From assembly GCF_030936135.1 (NCBI RefSeq), contig NC_082595.1, positions 24,007,930-24,071,929 of the forward strand: a stretch of 64,000 nt of DNA, written 5' to 3'. Source of the DNA: Gavia stellata. Taxonomy: Eukaryota; Chordata; Aves; Gaviiformes; Gaviidae. The position numbers and the translations under genes were made by a program. The notes beneath the pieces were generated by a model. That model ran no database searches. It saw only the letters and a list, made by a program, of their open reading frames with translations, and was not told the DNA's origin. How positions within the stretch are numbered: position 1 is the stretch's first letter; the number at the start of each line of letters is the position of its first letter. Positions 1 through 11,559 of this stretch are shown here, piece by piece.

Positions 1-37
1 CTTGGGACTATTCATGACTGAATGAAAGCTTAAAAAA

Positions 38-91
38 ATGCCAGATGTTGACAGAGTGAAAGTGGCAGTTCAAGTGAGACCTTTCAGTCAG
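38..91 (+). pseudogene. Kinesin remnant 1: start codon and first motor strand
   Basis: ATG at 38 opens MPDVDRVKVAVQVRPFSQ, the first beta strand of a kinesin motor. The usual second R of the family's V-R-V-R-P-F signature is Q here. A good donor (CAG then GTTAGT) follows in phase 0. No GC-rich promoter is visible because the window begins 37 bases upstream. Confidence 0.8.
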
Positions 92-2677
92 GTTAGTAAT
101 TATTCACTCTGAATATTTTGTACTTGAACTATGATATAAATATGGTCAAAGAGGAAAGGGGGGCGAAATTCTAGCAAAAGTTTTTAAATTTAATTCACAT
201 TGTACAGAAATGCAGTGAATAGCTCAGAAAAAGGGGTAAAAGGTCAAACTTTTAAATCTGGAAAAGAAAATGGATGTCAAATCTGAATAGATGTTTTATA
301 TAGTGCACAAGAATATTTACAAAACACTCCGTTTCCTGATCAAGTAGAATTGATGGATGAAATGCTAGTGAAGATTTCTTAATAGGGTTTTAACACGTTT
401 CTGTCACTTACACATACAGTATATTTTTTGGTATGAAAATCAATTAGAACAAATGAAAACACGATCTTAGCTAATTTTATTGATAATCTGTAGTAATTTT
501 TAGCCTCTTTATAACCAGCTCAGCCGAATTATCTTCATTTGGCAGTGCTTTGGAGAAAAAGGAAAGCAATAGTAATAACAAGAAAACTGGCATGAGATTT
601 AATAACTTCCTAAAGGTTTCTAATAGTCTAGTAATTTTTTACTTCACAGGAGTTTTAATCCAATTATATGTTAAAATGTTTTCCTCCATTTTTTTCTCAG
701 TTACTTTGGTTCAGTGCATAGTTCTCGGGTGCTGACCAGTTTCCCCACGGAGCAGTTCAAAAAGAATAGGAGTGTAAGTATAATGCGTAATGAGGAAAGG
801 GTTTTCAAAAAGATTCAAGAACAGGCACTGGGAATTTTTATTTAGAGCCTGAGAAAAGGAAAAGAATCCAGCTAACAGTGTCAAGATGGCAACTCAAGGG
901 TGGGTTTATAATGAAGTAGAGAAAACAGATTTCACTTGAGTTATTTTTGTGTAGGCTTGCTTGCTTACAAGTATGTGAAGGATAGAATGGAAAAGATAAT
1001 TTCAACATGGGTGAGAGAGATCCAGTGCATGGGCAGTGCTTCTCAACAGTGAGGATGAACTGGGAAGGAGACTGCCTTTTAAAAGATTAAAATGGTTTGG
1101 GGGCGAGTGGCTGAGCAGGTTGGGAATCTTAATAAAGAACTGCAGGTGTTTGCATGTGTATATGAGAGGAAGATAGTATTCATGGTGCCAGAGAAGAGCA
1201 TGAGGGGCATGTGAAATAAAGAGGGGGTGATGGATTGTTGTGGTGGATGCATGCAGAAAGTTCCAGGGGCACACAGCAGCATTTCCCCTGTGAGCAAGGT
1301 GAGAATTTCTCAGGAGCTAGTCAGTACAGTTCATCACTAAACACAGCAATTCTGAAGTTTTTCTATAGGAAATTTAATTACTTGGGCGGTGTGTGTTTTT
1401 TCTCCCCCTAAAGAAAAGCTAGAATTTCTCAAGAGCATTTTGATGCATCTGCTTTGATCTAATGTCAGATGGATAAAAGCTGAAGCTAAATTGTACGTGT
1501 GTAACTTAGGGGCTGTAACCCCAGAGAAGATTCCACTGGAAGGTTCACTGCCTTGGCGTAGCAGACTCTCACATTTCAGAAATAATAAAAATAGGTGTGA
1601 TGGCAGATTTTATTTCCAGGAAACACATAGTATGAGATGTTATTGAAGGCAGAATGAATATTAATAAGATTAAGGGCTGTTAGATGGGAATTTGTCAAGA
1701 AAAATGTTTCCGAAGAAATGGTTCCTTGAGTTAACTCACAGAATTAACACAAATATTCATAAGACTTTCTCTCTTCAAATGTTCAGAAGCCAAGGCTGAT
1801 GAAAGTATTCATTCCAGGTTATAATATGAAGGAAAATGAAAGCAAATATGTTTTACTTTTGATAGCCATGTGGTGCTTAAAGCACTAACTGATTCATGTT
1901 GACTTAGTTTATTTGCCTTAATATTTGTTACATACCCAGTGTGCAAATAAGGACGCAGGTAACTAAGTAGTTTAATCCCCCGTCAGAAGTTCCTCTCATG
2001 GAAGTCTGCTCTCAGGGTTGTCAGCGCAATAAATTTATGTGCTGCAATTTCATCAGTTGCCATGTAACTAATCATAAATAGCTTAGTTGTTGATCTCTGG
2101 TGGGGAAAAAACAAGCTACAGGCAGAAGCCAATCCATAGTTTCTTGTGAGTTGTTAGGCAATGCTTGTAACCTATTAGCCTAGGCCAAAAGGAAAATACT
2201 ATGAAAAAACAGAATTTCAAGTAATAAGCTAGCATTTGTTTCTTATTTGGTTTGTACTTTTGTCTTCCGTGCAAAACTTCCAGGTTTCCATTCCAGAAAT
2301 GCTTTTTTCACCAAAGTAGTCGAGTTAATGAGTCTCTTTGATACGCTTGGCGAGAACTGTACCGTGGTTCCTTTTGAATTAAAGCTGTTCCTAAAAGAAA
2401 ATGCATTTTCCAGTGCACTGTGCTATGCGGCTGAGCGGTATGTGAGGTAGAGGGAAGAAGGCATGTGATAGTTGCTGATGCGTCCCTTCGTTCAGATCAC
2501 TTACTCCTTGGCTCTGTTATCACCTGGCATGGTTCAAGAGCAGGCTTATCCCGCAGCAGTCATCGGTGTGGTGTGCGTTGCCGCTGAACTTGGTTTAAAT
2601 CCAGACTAAACCATTAATTATTAGTGAACGACTGATCGCTTGTCTTGCGATACTACAATTGTAATTTTAACACACAG

Positions 2678-2868
2678 AGAGAGAAGAATGCAGGGAGTAG
2701 GTGCGTGATTTCTGTGAACACCACCAGCACAAGCATATGTGACCCTAGGAATCGAGGGCCCAGGAAAACCTTTACTTTTGATTCTAGCCTATTGGTCTCA
2801 TAGCGTCTTCCTAAAGGGCAAGAATGGTATGCTCATCTCAGCAGGACCCAACAGTTTACGCCGGCCAG
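2678..2868 (+). pseudogene. Kinesin remnant 2 with two single-base insertions
   Basis: After an ACACACAG acceptor the exon reads REKNAGSRCVISVN, then DPRNRGPRKTFTFDSS in one frame. An extra C near 2788 moves the frame to WSHSVFLKGKNGMLISAGPNS. An extra T near 2856 moves it again to YAGQ, followed by the donor GTAAGA. Every piece fits the region before the P-loop of kinesin-3 proteins, so the exon is recognisable but cannot be read through. Confidence 0.8.
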
Positions 2869-3194
2869 GTAAGATTTTATTGCAAGAACCAACTAAAAGC
2901 AGTTGTAGCTAACACACAGTTGTCGACTGGTGGGTTCGTTTATCTCCCATTACTAGCACGCATGTAAGCGTAATGCAAGCGACTGGCACTTGTCAGTTTA
3001 CTGGTTTGCAGCATTATGTAGGTTTTGTCTACGTTTCTGTCATCCTGGAACTCAGTACCACTTTCAGGTGTGTTTGCAAATCCTGATTCCTGATTTGAAC
3101 TATTAGTGGGGGCACCCGTAGCAGACAGCAGTGCTCGTGTATGCATTTGCTCGCTCATCTCTGAAGAGGATGCACTTGATGGTTTTTTTCATAG

Positions 3195-3396
3195 AGAGGT
3201 CTTTTGCGATCTTGGTCAAGGAGTGCTGGGGAAAGCCTGGTGGGATTATAATGCTGCTCTGCTGGCATATGGTCAGACCGGCTCAGGGAAGAGCTATTCG
3301 ATGATCAGATACGGTGCAGACACAGGCCTGGTGCCCGTTGTGTGCAAAGAACTCTCCAAAGGCACCCGGAGTCGGGAAAAGAACAAGCAGTACCAG
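3195..3396 (+). pseudogene. Kinesin remnant 3 with the ATP-binding P-loop
   Basis: An open segment with VFCDLGQGVLGKAWWDYNA, then LLAYGQTGSGKSYSM and GLVPVVCKEL. GQTGSGKSY is the kinesin nucleotide-binding P-loop and is intact. The donor is CAG then GTGGGA. The acceptor phase does not match the end of remnant 2 cleanly, suggesting a further small indel at the border. Confidence 0.85.
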
Positions 3397-4720
3397 GTGG
3401 GATTAGCACAAAATGTCATTTATTTCCAAGATCTTTCCAGGTTGCACTTTAAAAGACTCGGGTAATTTCAAATTAGCAAAAATAGAAACTGTGACCGTAT
3501 GGAGCAACTTACAGTACAAGCCATAGTGGAGCCTATGAAATAGTGTTGACTACAAAGTTGATGTAGTACGGGTAGATTTCCAGATAAACCCTAAAAGGAT
3601 GATTTGCCACCGGTGCAATTAACTGATCCCTAACGTGAGAACCAAAAATGTTACTTTCTAGTAAACCTTTCTTTTTTTGAACAACTGTTCAAACACTGAT
3701 CTTCCTTTACCTGCCATAAAGTGAGCTGAACTTTAATCTCCGTTATGCTTCCTAACTTCACCCTTGCACAGGGTATTCATGAGAAAGTCTTTCCAGCACC
3801 TCGATAAAGAAAAGTAATGCTTTCTTCTGTTCGCCTTTATAGGGTACAGAAGCTTTATAGTGCCATACCTCTCCTATACAGTAGGAGCGACCTTTTTAGC
3901 CTTGCAGGACAGCTGTTGGAGCTGCTGGATGCTCCCACTCCATCAGCACCCTTCTGCGCTTGTAGTCGGGTGGATTCTAGCACCGCTGTAAGCAGAAGGC
4001 TTCACTCCCCCCGTGCACGAGTGCCTTCTGTCTACAAAAACACCACCCTGATTACTGAAGGCTGCTTGTGACTTACTCCTGTGGTACTGTCGCAAATGAG
4101 TGGTTTAGGCCGCTTAAAGAATCACCGTCAAGGGTATTGGCAAAAGCGATTTTACCAGAACTTTATAGAATGCGAGTTAACAGAATTTGATGGCAAGGTC
4201 CACTCTGCTACTTACTAAAACATACAAAGGAAAACCAAATAAAAATTGAATGGGAACGATTTAGGCAGAGAGACTGGAGAAACAAAAGGGTAAAGAGGAC
4301 TCTGCCGTTGAGTCACGAGGTCCAGAATGGACCCCTCTCGCTTTCTAAACTCCTTCTCAGGGAGGAGTCTAGGTGCAGCTGGATCCAGACTTAGTCTCAG
4401 ACGTGGTCAACGGTCCATGTCTAATGGAAAGGGTATAAGGAATACAGAAATCCTCCCGTGGAGTCACGAGGTTCAGGGAAGACCGGCTAGGTCCACTCCT
4501 AGTCCCAGACTTGGTCAATGCTTTATATCTAAAGGATTATATGTAATTAGCAGCAATCTAAGGTTCCTTCACAATTCAGGGTGGATCACAAGATTTTAGC
4601 AGCACTTAACCATTTGCAGAGTGCATTAATAGAATTTACTACAATCACAACGGACACTTCATTACAGATTCAAAATGGTAATATTTACACTATGCTTGTG
4701 ATCGGGGACTCAAATGGATT

Positions 4721-4793
4721 CACACACGCACGCACACAGGCACAAAGACATATGCGCGCATATATATACACACACACACATATATATGTATGT
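4721..4793. repeat. CA/TA-rich microsatellite
   Basis: An imperfect run of CACACG, CACACA and TATATA units inside the possible LTR repeat. Confidence 0.8.
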
Positions 4794-4942
4794 AGACAGG
4801 AATACCTGTTAATAATTCCCCTCGAGTTCCATGGAAGTACTCAGTTCAAATGCCTCCGCGTTTCTCAAAGGGCCAGGGTTGAGCCTCGAGGAGGAGAGGG
4901 TTTTAGCCCAGGTCTCGCCGCCAGCTCGGCGCGGTCCTCCAA

Positions 4943-4972
4943 AATTTCACAAACGGGAGAGTTTGTGAAATT
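4943..4972. repeat. Perfect 12-bp inverted repeat with 6-base loop
   Basis: AATTTCACAAAC, the loop GGGAGA, then GTTTGTGAAATT. The arms are fully complementary, so either strand could form a hairpin. It sits in the GC-rich part of the possible LTR. Confidence 0.85.
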
Positions 4973-6142
4973 CTGAGAGGTGTCCCACTCAGAGGGAGAT
5001 GCTGGTCGCAGCCCGCTGCGGTCCAGGAGAGCTCAAAGGGTCTCCCTTGGGACCCGCTGTTTATAGGGTTGCAAGACGATTGGCTTTCGTCATTAGTAAA
5101 ATGATGGCATTTCGATAACTGTGGTGTCATTCCACGTGGGTTATGATCCTGATAAGGAGCGCTCCAGGGCTGTCAGGGAATGATGGATCATCCCATTCTT
5201 TGTGCTCTCATTACCCGGCTCGGTCAGGTGAGAGGAGTGCCTGGAACAGTCAGTGCTGTTCCCTGCCTTAACCATGCAAGAGTTCCTGGCACGGTCCAGG
5301 GACGCTTAAGCGCCCAACTCGTTACACAAAGGCCAGGGCCTAGCTGGAATTTCTGAGAGGGCAGAGCGGTGCAGGGGAGAGGGGGAAGGAATGCACCACC
5401 ACAGTTACTTCCCTTAAGAAAGAGCGCTTTGTTTTCCCCAAGCGGCCTCCCCAGCTCTGTGCCAGCAGAAAAGATGCGGGGATGCCATTTGTGAAGATGC
5501 TTCTGTTTTCCTTTGACATCACCCACTGTGCGCCCCTGTGATAAACACAACAGTGAAAACTCATTCCTGCCCATCTCGCTCGCCATATCAACGTGGAAAT
5601 GCAAAACCCTGTTTGAGGTCAGCTTACTCCTATTATAGACAGTTCTTGTTGCTTGCAGAGAGGAAAAAATCATGTCCTGGGTCTTTATCTTTACTTTTAA
5701 TTCTTAACCGTAGTCTTACCATGATAGAAGAGGTTTCTTTTGGAAGTTAGTGGATTTATTATTGCAGAGCTTAATGTTTGATGGCAGTGCCCATCAAGGA
5801 GCGAAGGGATGTGACAACACCATGGCTGGCTACGCAGGCTGCCAGAGACGGGGCCGTGCCTTTAACACGCCCCATCGAGCACTATGGCAGCTCACCAAAA
5901 GCCTCCTCTCCGGCTTGTTGCAGGTTAAGCTCACGAGTGACACCAGAGGCATGCTGTCACTCCGTAGGTTCGCACGCAGAGCCTCGTTTGCAGAGCCCCA
6001 GAAGATCAGCACAGCCTCAAGCCCAGCCATCGTCTGTGCCCAGACCCTGGGCTCCCCCCCTCACCTCTGCCTGAGACACCGAGTCTTTCCAGAGATGGGT
6101 TTTCCTCCTACTCACTGGCTAGCCCACCCTGAGGTCTGCTAG

Positions 6143-6330
6143 TGTATTGGGTTTGCGTGGCAAGGTTTTGGTAGCGGGGAGGGGGCTACAGGGGTGGCTT
6201 CTGTGAGAAGCTGCTAGAAGCTTCCCCTGTGTCCGACAGAGCCAATGCAGCCGGCTCCAAGACGGACCCGCCGCTGGCCAAGGCCAAGGCCGAGCCAGTC
6301 AGCGACGGTGGTAGCGCCTCTGGGATAACA
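6143..6330 (+). mobile_element. Avian ERVL-type LTR fragment
   Basis: It begins TGTATTGGGTTTGCGTGG, followed by GGTTTTGGTAGCGGGG, a GGGGCTACAGGGGTGGCTTC block and GACCCGCCGCTGGCC, an arrangement I recognise from LTRs common in bird genomes. Only the first part is clear; similarity fades after about 6330. No partner LTR or internal region is present nearby. Confidence 0.6.
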
Positions 6331-7974
6331 GATTGAAGAAGGGGGAAAAAAGTGAAATGATTTATCGGAACATGTCTGATGATGGAGTCTACCTAGGCAG
6401 CAGTAAGGATGACGCTCATAAGGGTAGATTGAAGAACTGCTGGAGAAGAAACCAAGTTGTGATGAAACACTGTGGAGCTGATAAACAACTGCATGAATTA
6501 AGCTTATTGTAATGGTTTGGGGTGAAGGGAAGTTGTGATCCGTGTGACCTGTGTGATTTTTACAATGGGATGACACTCCATTAAGTTTCTGGGTTTTTTT
6601 CAAATACGTTTCACCTTCCAGTTACTTCTTGTCTTTACTGATGACTTTCGGTATGCTTATTGTAATTTGAAAATCGCCCTCTATGCTCTCTTAACGTGAC
6701 CCTTCTGGGCATGTTGGCTGAAGCGTGTGGGTGCTCTCTGGACCTAACAGCACCTTTTTGCTGCTTGAGCTGCCCGGCTGCTCTGCCGTACCACTGGCTA
6801 AGTTGTTTCATCCCTTGTAGTACTTTTCTTCTTTCTCCCTTCTGTATTGTGCTCCTTTTTGAAGAAAAACAGGGTTAAGAAGAAAGTCAGCATTTTTATT
6901 TACTTTCTTTCCCCAGGCTCCTCTTCTTGTTCGTCTCTTATGTTGGCAGACACAGAACTCACTCCTAACTGAAAATGGGTAATCTGTTTCTCTTAAGCCG
7001 GGCGGGGATTTGGGAGATGGTATATGTCTCAGAGGGTTGAACGTTTAGCTTTTCTTCTCAGGTTTATACAATTTGCCACTTGTTTGTGAACTGCTTTGCC
7101 CTGTACCTTCCTCCTCATTGGTTTTGAGCCATGTGGCCAATTTCAGACCAATTTGATGCAGCGGGCAGCAGAGATCGGAAAAACATGAATGCTCAGGAAA
7201 ACAAACTTCATTAGTTTTCGCAGCTCATGGAATCAGCTTGTTTAAACTCCTCGTCTAATGACGATAGGAGAAGCAGAGGGAAATACTGCCTTTATCCTGA
7301 ATTTTGCAAGCACCTTAAGTCTGCAGATGTAAGCTTTCAACGTGAGCGGAATTTACCTGGGAAGTGGAACACTCTGGGAATGAGTTTCTAAACATGGTAA
7401 AGCCAGAATAACTACCCCGTGCTCAGCCGTTTGGCGCTCGCACCCTGTCCACCCCTGCTGCTCTCGGAGTGAGGATCGCCAGAGGCAGAGACGTCCTAAA
7501 CCACTGCCTGTTTGCAGATTGACTCCGTATTGAAGATCCTCTATGTCCCAAATATTACAAGTGGTCTTGGAAAATATCTCACTGGTGCCCCGAAATAACC
7601 TACGGTCACTGTTTATCTGTGGTAGCTGCTGCTTGCCCGTTAGCGAAATGCAGAACTCCTGGCCTCGGTACAACAAGCAGCCCTATAGAGAGCAAGCTCA
7701 TACAGCGCGGCACAAGTGTGGGGCCGTCTGTGGCACCTCCCCGATGAGCGGTATTGCTTAATCCCGAGAGGCGGGAGGTCATTTCTTTTCAGGCACACCT
7801 TTGCAGTTCTCATATTTAAAGCAATTCTGCACGTAGAAGATGTTCCAATACCGGTAACTATCCCAAGATATTTCCTCTGAGTTTCTGCAGAGTATCGTTT
7901 TCTGTATCTTACTTAATAATGTCTGAGCAATTGATTTGGTAATTGTTCCTGCTGTTGATACCATATTTTAACAG

Positions 7975-8136
7975 AGTTTTCTCGACTGAAGCAATCACCA
8001 AACGGTCAGTTATAAATCTGGTGGGCTTGGCAGGAAGCAAAAGGCAAAAATCCTCAGGACTGGGAAGAGGCAGATTGAAGGAGGGAACATGTGTTCCCTC
8101 AAATCTAAGTCTAACCACATTAAGAACTGTCATCAG
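7975..8136 (+). pseudogene. Kinesin remnant 4: switch II region, mutated
   Basis: The segment reads ITKRSVINLVGLAGSKRQKSSG and RLKEGTC, then NLSLTTLRTVI. The family's near-invariant DLAGSE is GLAGSK here, removing the switch II aspartate and the glutamate. The following exon needs a break after GTCATCAG, but the next bases are GGTTTT, so one extra G disrupts the donor. Confidence 0.85.
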
Positions 8137-8435
8137 GGTTTTTTGGTTGGTTTTTTTTTTAATCCTTTCCTGTGAAGTAAAGAATAAATTTCTAGGTATG
8201 AAAAAAATCTTCCCTCCATTCAGGATTCTTTGCTGTATGGTTAATAAATGAATAAAGCCTGAGATGTACGTAAGCACAAATATAGTGAAGCATGTACATA
8301 AGCATGACTATACTGAAGTTTCTAACCTGGTAGCTTTCGCCCTCCGTGCCCCCCTCCCACACCCCGCACAGCCCCAATTTGATTTTGATAGTTACCCTTC
8401 TATCGTTCACATCTTTTCACTTTATTTTCCCTTAG

Positions 8436-8522
8436 CGCTCTGGCCGAGGTTGCTACGGGAAAGAAGGTGCTGCATATCCCATGCAGGGACTCGGTCCTGA
8501 GGAAACAGCAGGGCCCATCATG
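8436..8522 (+). pseudogene. Kinesin remnant 5 with internal deletion
   Basis: After the CCCTTAG acceptor it reads ALAEVATGKKVLHIPCRDSVL, as in kinesin-3 motors. The family then has a segment of about nine residues (TKLLQNALG-like) that is absent. The sequence jumps to bases that fit GNSR-IM with one extra C. The donor after ATCATG is GTAAAC. Confidence 0.8.
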
Positions 8523-9397
8523 GTAAACTGATTCTTGAATTTATAACCCAGTTTACCTGTTGAAATAGAATTGCATGGCTCGAACGTTGGTGAAAGTGGG
8601 TGTAGCTTCAAACTTAACTGCTTTCTATGCAACATAAAGGTGAGAACCCTTCTGCTGGTCAAAAGTTTCTTGCCACTATTAAACGCACTACTCAAATGGA
8701 GAGCACTTCTGTTTTCAGAGCAGAAATGTGGCTGGCACAAAATATCTCCTTCTCTCTTGCTCGCTCGCTCTCTCCCTCTCTCCATTAGAGATACAAACCC
8801 CATTTCTTCTGGAAGAGTTTTTGGCATATTTGTAAAAATGTATCTAAATGCAGATAAATCTAGCTAGATAACTCATAAGCACGTGTTTTATATAAAAGCC
8901 ATGTTCTTTACATAAAACTAGGCAGTATTACGAAACAGCTACTTTGTTTCCTGAATGCTGAGATTATTGATTGTGCTACGCACCAGATATTGCATTCCTA
9001 AATCAGATGAAGCTCCCGTAGGTTCTTCTTTGTCTCAGGTGAATTAACTGTACACTCCAGCATCTTTGAAGAGGTATTTTTGTTAAAGAAAGGACTATCA
9101 AGCGAAAGATGGAAGGATACAAATAGAAAATGTGCCCATGTGAAAACGTTGACTGTAAATGCTGGTAGTCCTAAAACAGCTTACCTGAGCTTCTTCAAAT
9201 GCTAACTCCCGTCATTCACCGAAGGCGTTTTGAACAACTTTAAGAACAGATTCTTCAACTGTTACTTGTACAAATACCATCAAAGTGGTTTTGCGAGGTT
9301 GGTTTTTTGCGTTGATGCTAGCGTAAGCCAGAGTTACCAGGATTCAAGTGCCTCCAGCATTAATTTTTGCAAAAGCCACCTGTGTCCTCTCATCTTT

Positions 9398-9434
9398 CTG
9401 TCTTTCTGTCTGTCGGTCTGTCTGTCTGTCTTCC
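9398..9434 (+). repeat. TCTG/TGTC-type short tandem repeat
   Basis: Imperfect CTTTCTGTCTGTC units in a kinesin intron. Confidence 0.75.
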
Positions 9435-9637
9435 TGTCTCATTTCTTGTGAAAGTGTTAAAAAGAGTTAAGTTATAGCCAGATTGCGAAGAGGCTAGGGT
9501 TCTGCTTTTATGTTTAAGGTCCTTAATGGTCGATTTTTCCATGTTAATGCTTATTTGATTTTTGGTAGTGTTGACAACTCTTTCAAAACGCCTCCTTCAA
9601 AATCTAATGTCAGTTCATACTTTTCATATGCTTACAG

Positions 9638-9705
9638 ATTGCGGACGTGAGTCCAGCAGCCGTCTGTTACGAGGAAACTCTGTCAACTTTACAATATGCT
9701 GAAAG
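9638..9705 (+). pseudogene. Kinesin remnant 6: end of the motor domain
   Basis: It reads IADVSPAAVCYEETLSTLQYAER, the conserved end of a kinesin motor (family: SPAD-YEETLSTLRYA-R). Acceptor TTACAG and donor GTACAC are present, and its phase fits remnant 5. Confidence 0.85.
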
Positions 9706-11024
9706 GTACACTTCCATAATTTTTCCCTCTGTGGTCTTGGTGCAAATTGCAGCCAGGTGCTGGGCAAAACGACAAAAGATACCAGTTCAAAGTGATTGAC
9801 AGCTCAGGATGAAGAAAGAGTGAATCTGTCAGTAAGCAAGGGCAGCATATGAAGAGCTTATTCTGTATTCTTATTAACAAACGGCACATATTTTCACAAC
9901 TACGTTGTATGACAGCGGTAACTCTTTTTCCTGAGAATTCTGGGTCTCTCTCACAGGTGTGACTTAATTCAGCATCTTTCCTTCCCTTTCTCTCCCAGCA
10001 CCTCTAACACTAAGCTGTAGTTTGGGGTCCCACAGACCAAACATGGCTGAAACATAGAACAGACAGATGATCCCTGCTGCCAGGCTTTTGTCGTCTCTGC
10101 TTCCCAATCCCAGATCCCAGCGACAGTGCCACGCAGAGCTATTCCTTCCTGCCCAGGAGCCGCTTGCTTCCCGGCCACTTTCCCAGTCCGTCGTCTCCTT
10201 CTGGAGGAGAGGGTTCCCTCTCTCCTCCCCTTTGCTCTGCTCCTGCCCTTTCTGGGGCTCAGCACTGAAAACCGCTCTCTTTGCAGTCCTTTCAGTCAGG
10301 CTTTCTCTGGGACTCCAGCACTAATTCCTTCTTATTCCAGCTCCCATAAAAAGAGGTCAGGCACTTACACGTCTCTTATCCCAAAGCGGATGGATCGTGG
10401 CTCCGCAAGCTCGTAGCCGCAGCAGCCTGGCTGTTAGGAGCTATCAGGAGCAGAAGATTTGATGTTTCCAGCACCAGTTCAGTCCTGCAAAGAGCTGAAT
10501 TGCTTTCACGTGCCGATGAACGCAGACCAACAAACTCCCCACGCCTGAGCCAGCTCCATGCCGGGGCAGGTGGACTTGTCTCTGCAGGGGATTTGTCTGC
10601 CTACCTGGCGTACCCACAGTTACAGTGGACGAGGGCTGGTTTTCAGGTATCCCATCCCACATTGCCCCACATACTGGAGGCACAGCAGCTATGGCTACGT
10701 TGCTGCCGGTTAGGGTTAGCGGGAGAAGAGAAGGTTTTTCCTGGGCTGGCAGGGGCAAAACCAAACCAGGCTGTGATTGCTGGTAACAGTACAGGAGAGG
10801 GCATCAGATGCTTCCACCTGAGGAGCAAAGTGGCCGTGAGACCTTTTCACTTGTGAAGTTCCAGAGCTACATGGGATATTTCTGAACAGGGAAAAGAACA
10901 AAAGAGGGGGGGGGGGGAAGAAAAAAAAAAGAAGAGTAATTTTTGACAGGAAATCTTGCTGTTTGCTGGGATTATTTGGGTACCAGCTTCTGTTTTGTCT
11001 TTTATGTATTTTCATATTTAAAAG

Positions 11025-11142
11025 GACAAAACAGATGAGGAAGAAAGCAGTGTAAATGCAAGTCCCGGGGAGAAGCTTATAAGAGACCTGAAGGCTGAAA
11101 ACAACAAAGTGTTGTCCAGTCTGGCTGGGCTCGGGAGCACAG
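11025..11142 (+). pseudogene. Kinesin remnant 7: neck and early coiled coil
   Basis: It reads DKTDEEESSVNASPGEKLIRDLKAEN and a short continuation. LIRDLKAEN matches the conserved post-motor L-REL-EEN segment. The next remnant requires a break after position 11142, but the bases there are GGCC instead of GT, so the donor is lost. The 5' border is uncertain. Confidence 0.7.
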
Positions 11143-11437
11143 GGCCACCAACAGCCAACGAAACACGTACCTATTTCTGCATAAATAGAGCTACAAATAG
11201 CAAGTAGATTTTGACTTCCCCAAACGTTACCAGGAGGCATCTTTGGTAATCTGTAACATCGAAGAAGTGTGGTGGGAATGCAGCTGAGGTAGGTCCACGG
11301 GTAAATTTCTTACAAAGTGGGTGGCAGAGAACATTTTGAACCACTGTGAACACGCTGCGCGGCTGCCACGGTGCTGGTCCTCGTCCCTCACGGGGTTTGC
11401 TATCTTACACGTAGATACCCTGGTTAAAGCTGTTCAG

Positions 11438-11559
11438 AAGAGGTGCGGTTTTTGCTGGCTGAGCATGAGCGGCGGATCCGGAGCACACGGGCAACGAGGG
11501 AGTCCCGGCTGGAGGAAGCCCGGAAGGAGTGGGAGCACCAGTATGCTGCCGTGGCTCAG
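11438..11559 (+). pseudogene. Kinesin remnant 8: charged coiled-coil-like exon
   Basis: Spliced in phase 1 it reads EEVRFLLAEHERRIRS, then SRLEEARKEWEHQYA, a highly charged helix like the kinesin-3 stalk start. The donor position carries GCGAGT, either a rare GC donor or a mutated GT. Confidence 0.7.

Larger units (their letters stand above)
4290..5340. mobile_element. Possible LTR-type repeat (family unknown)
   Basis: A stretch unlike the surrounding DNA. It has two related units that each start with GAGTCACGAGG (near 4312 and 4461), a CA/TA microsatellite, GC-rich blocks, a perfect 12-bp inverted repeat and, on the minus strand, a TATA-like CTATAAAC near 5060. This looks like an endogenous retrovirus LTR or related element. 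No gag or pol reading frame and no clean boundaries were found. The call rests on texture, not on a match. Confidence 0.35.
38..11559 (+). pseudogene. KIF28-like kinesin pseudogene (motor and neck remnants)
   Basis: Eight exon remnants in collinear order resemble a kinesin-3 motor, most like KIF28: 38-91, 2678-2868, 3195-3396, 7975-8136, 8436-8522, 9638-9705, about 11025-11142 and 11438-11559. Together they hold the N-terminal strand, the P-loop GQTGSGKSY, a switch II region, the motor C-terminus (YEETLSTLQYAER) and a coiled-coil-like stretch. Lesions show it is dead: two 1-nt insertions in remnant 2, altered switch II, an internal deletion in remnant 5, and donors lost or changed after remnants 4, 7 and 8. 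I could not find the switch I (SSRSH) part of the motor between 3397 and 7974, nor any later FHA or tail region before the next gene. KIF28 is annotated as a pseudogene in human too, so loss here would fit the family. The kinesin origin is certain; the KIF28 assignment is likely. Confidence 0.85.

Noticed and set aside
680-773. Possible exon between a CTCAG acceptor and a GTAAGT donor
   Set aside because: None of its frames resembles kinesin sequence, and remnants 1 and 2 already join in phase without it.
2247-2450. Plus-strand frame of 67 codons next to the kinesin remnants
   Set aside because: The translation does not fit any kinesin segment, and the true next exon was found at 2678-2868.
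5224-5673. Minus-strand frame of 149 codons
   Set aside because: No family motif and no splice context; it overlaps the possible LTR repeat.
10716-11240. Minus-strand frame of 174 codons
   Set aside because: It runs opposite the kinesin stalk remnant and a G/A homopolymer run; no motif.
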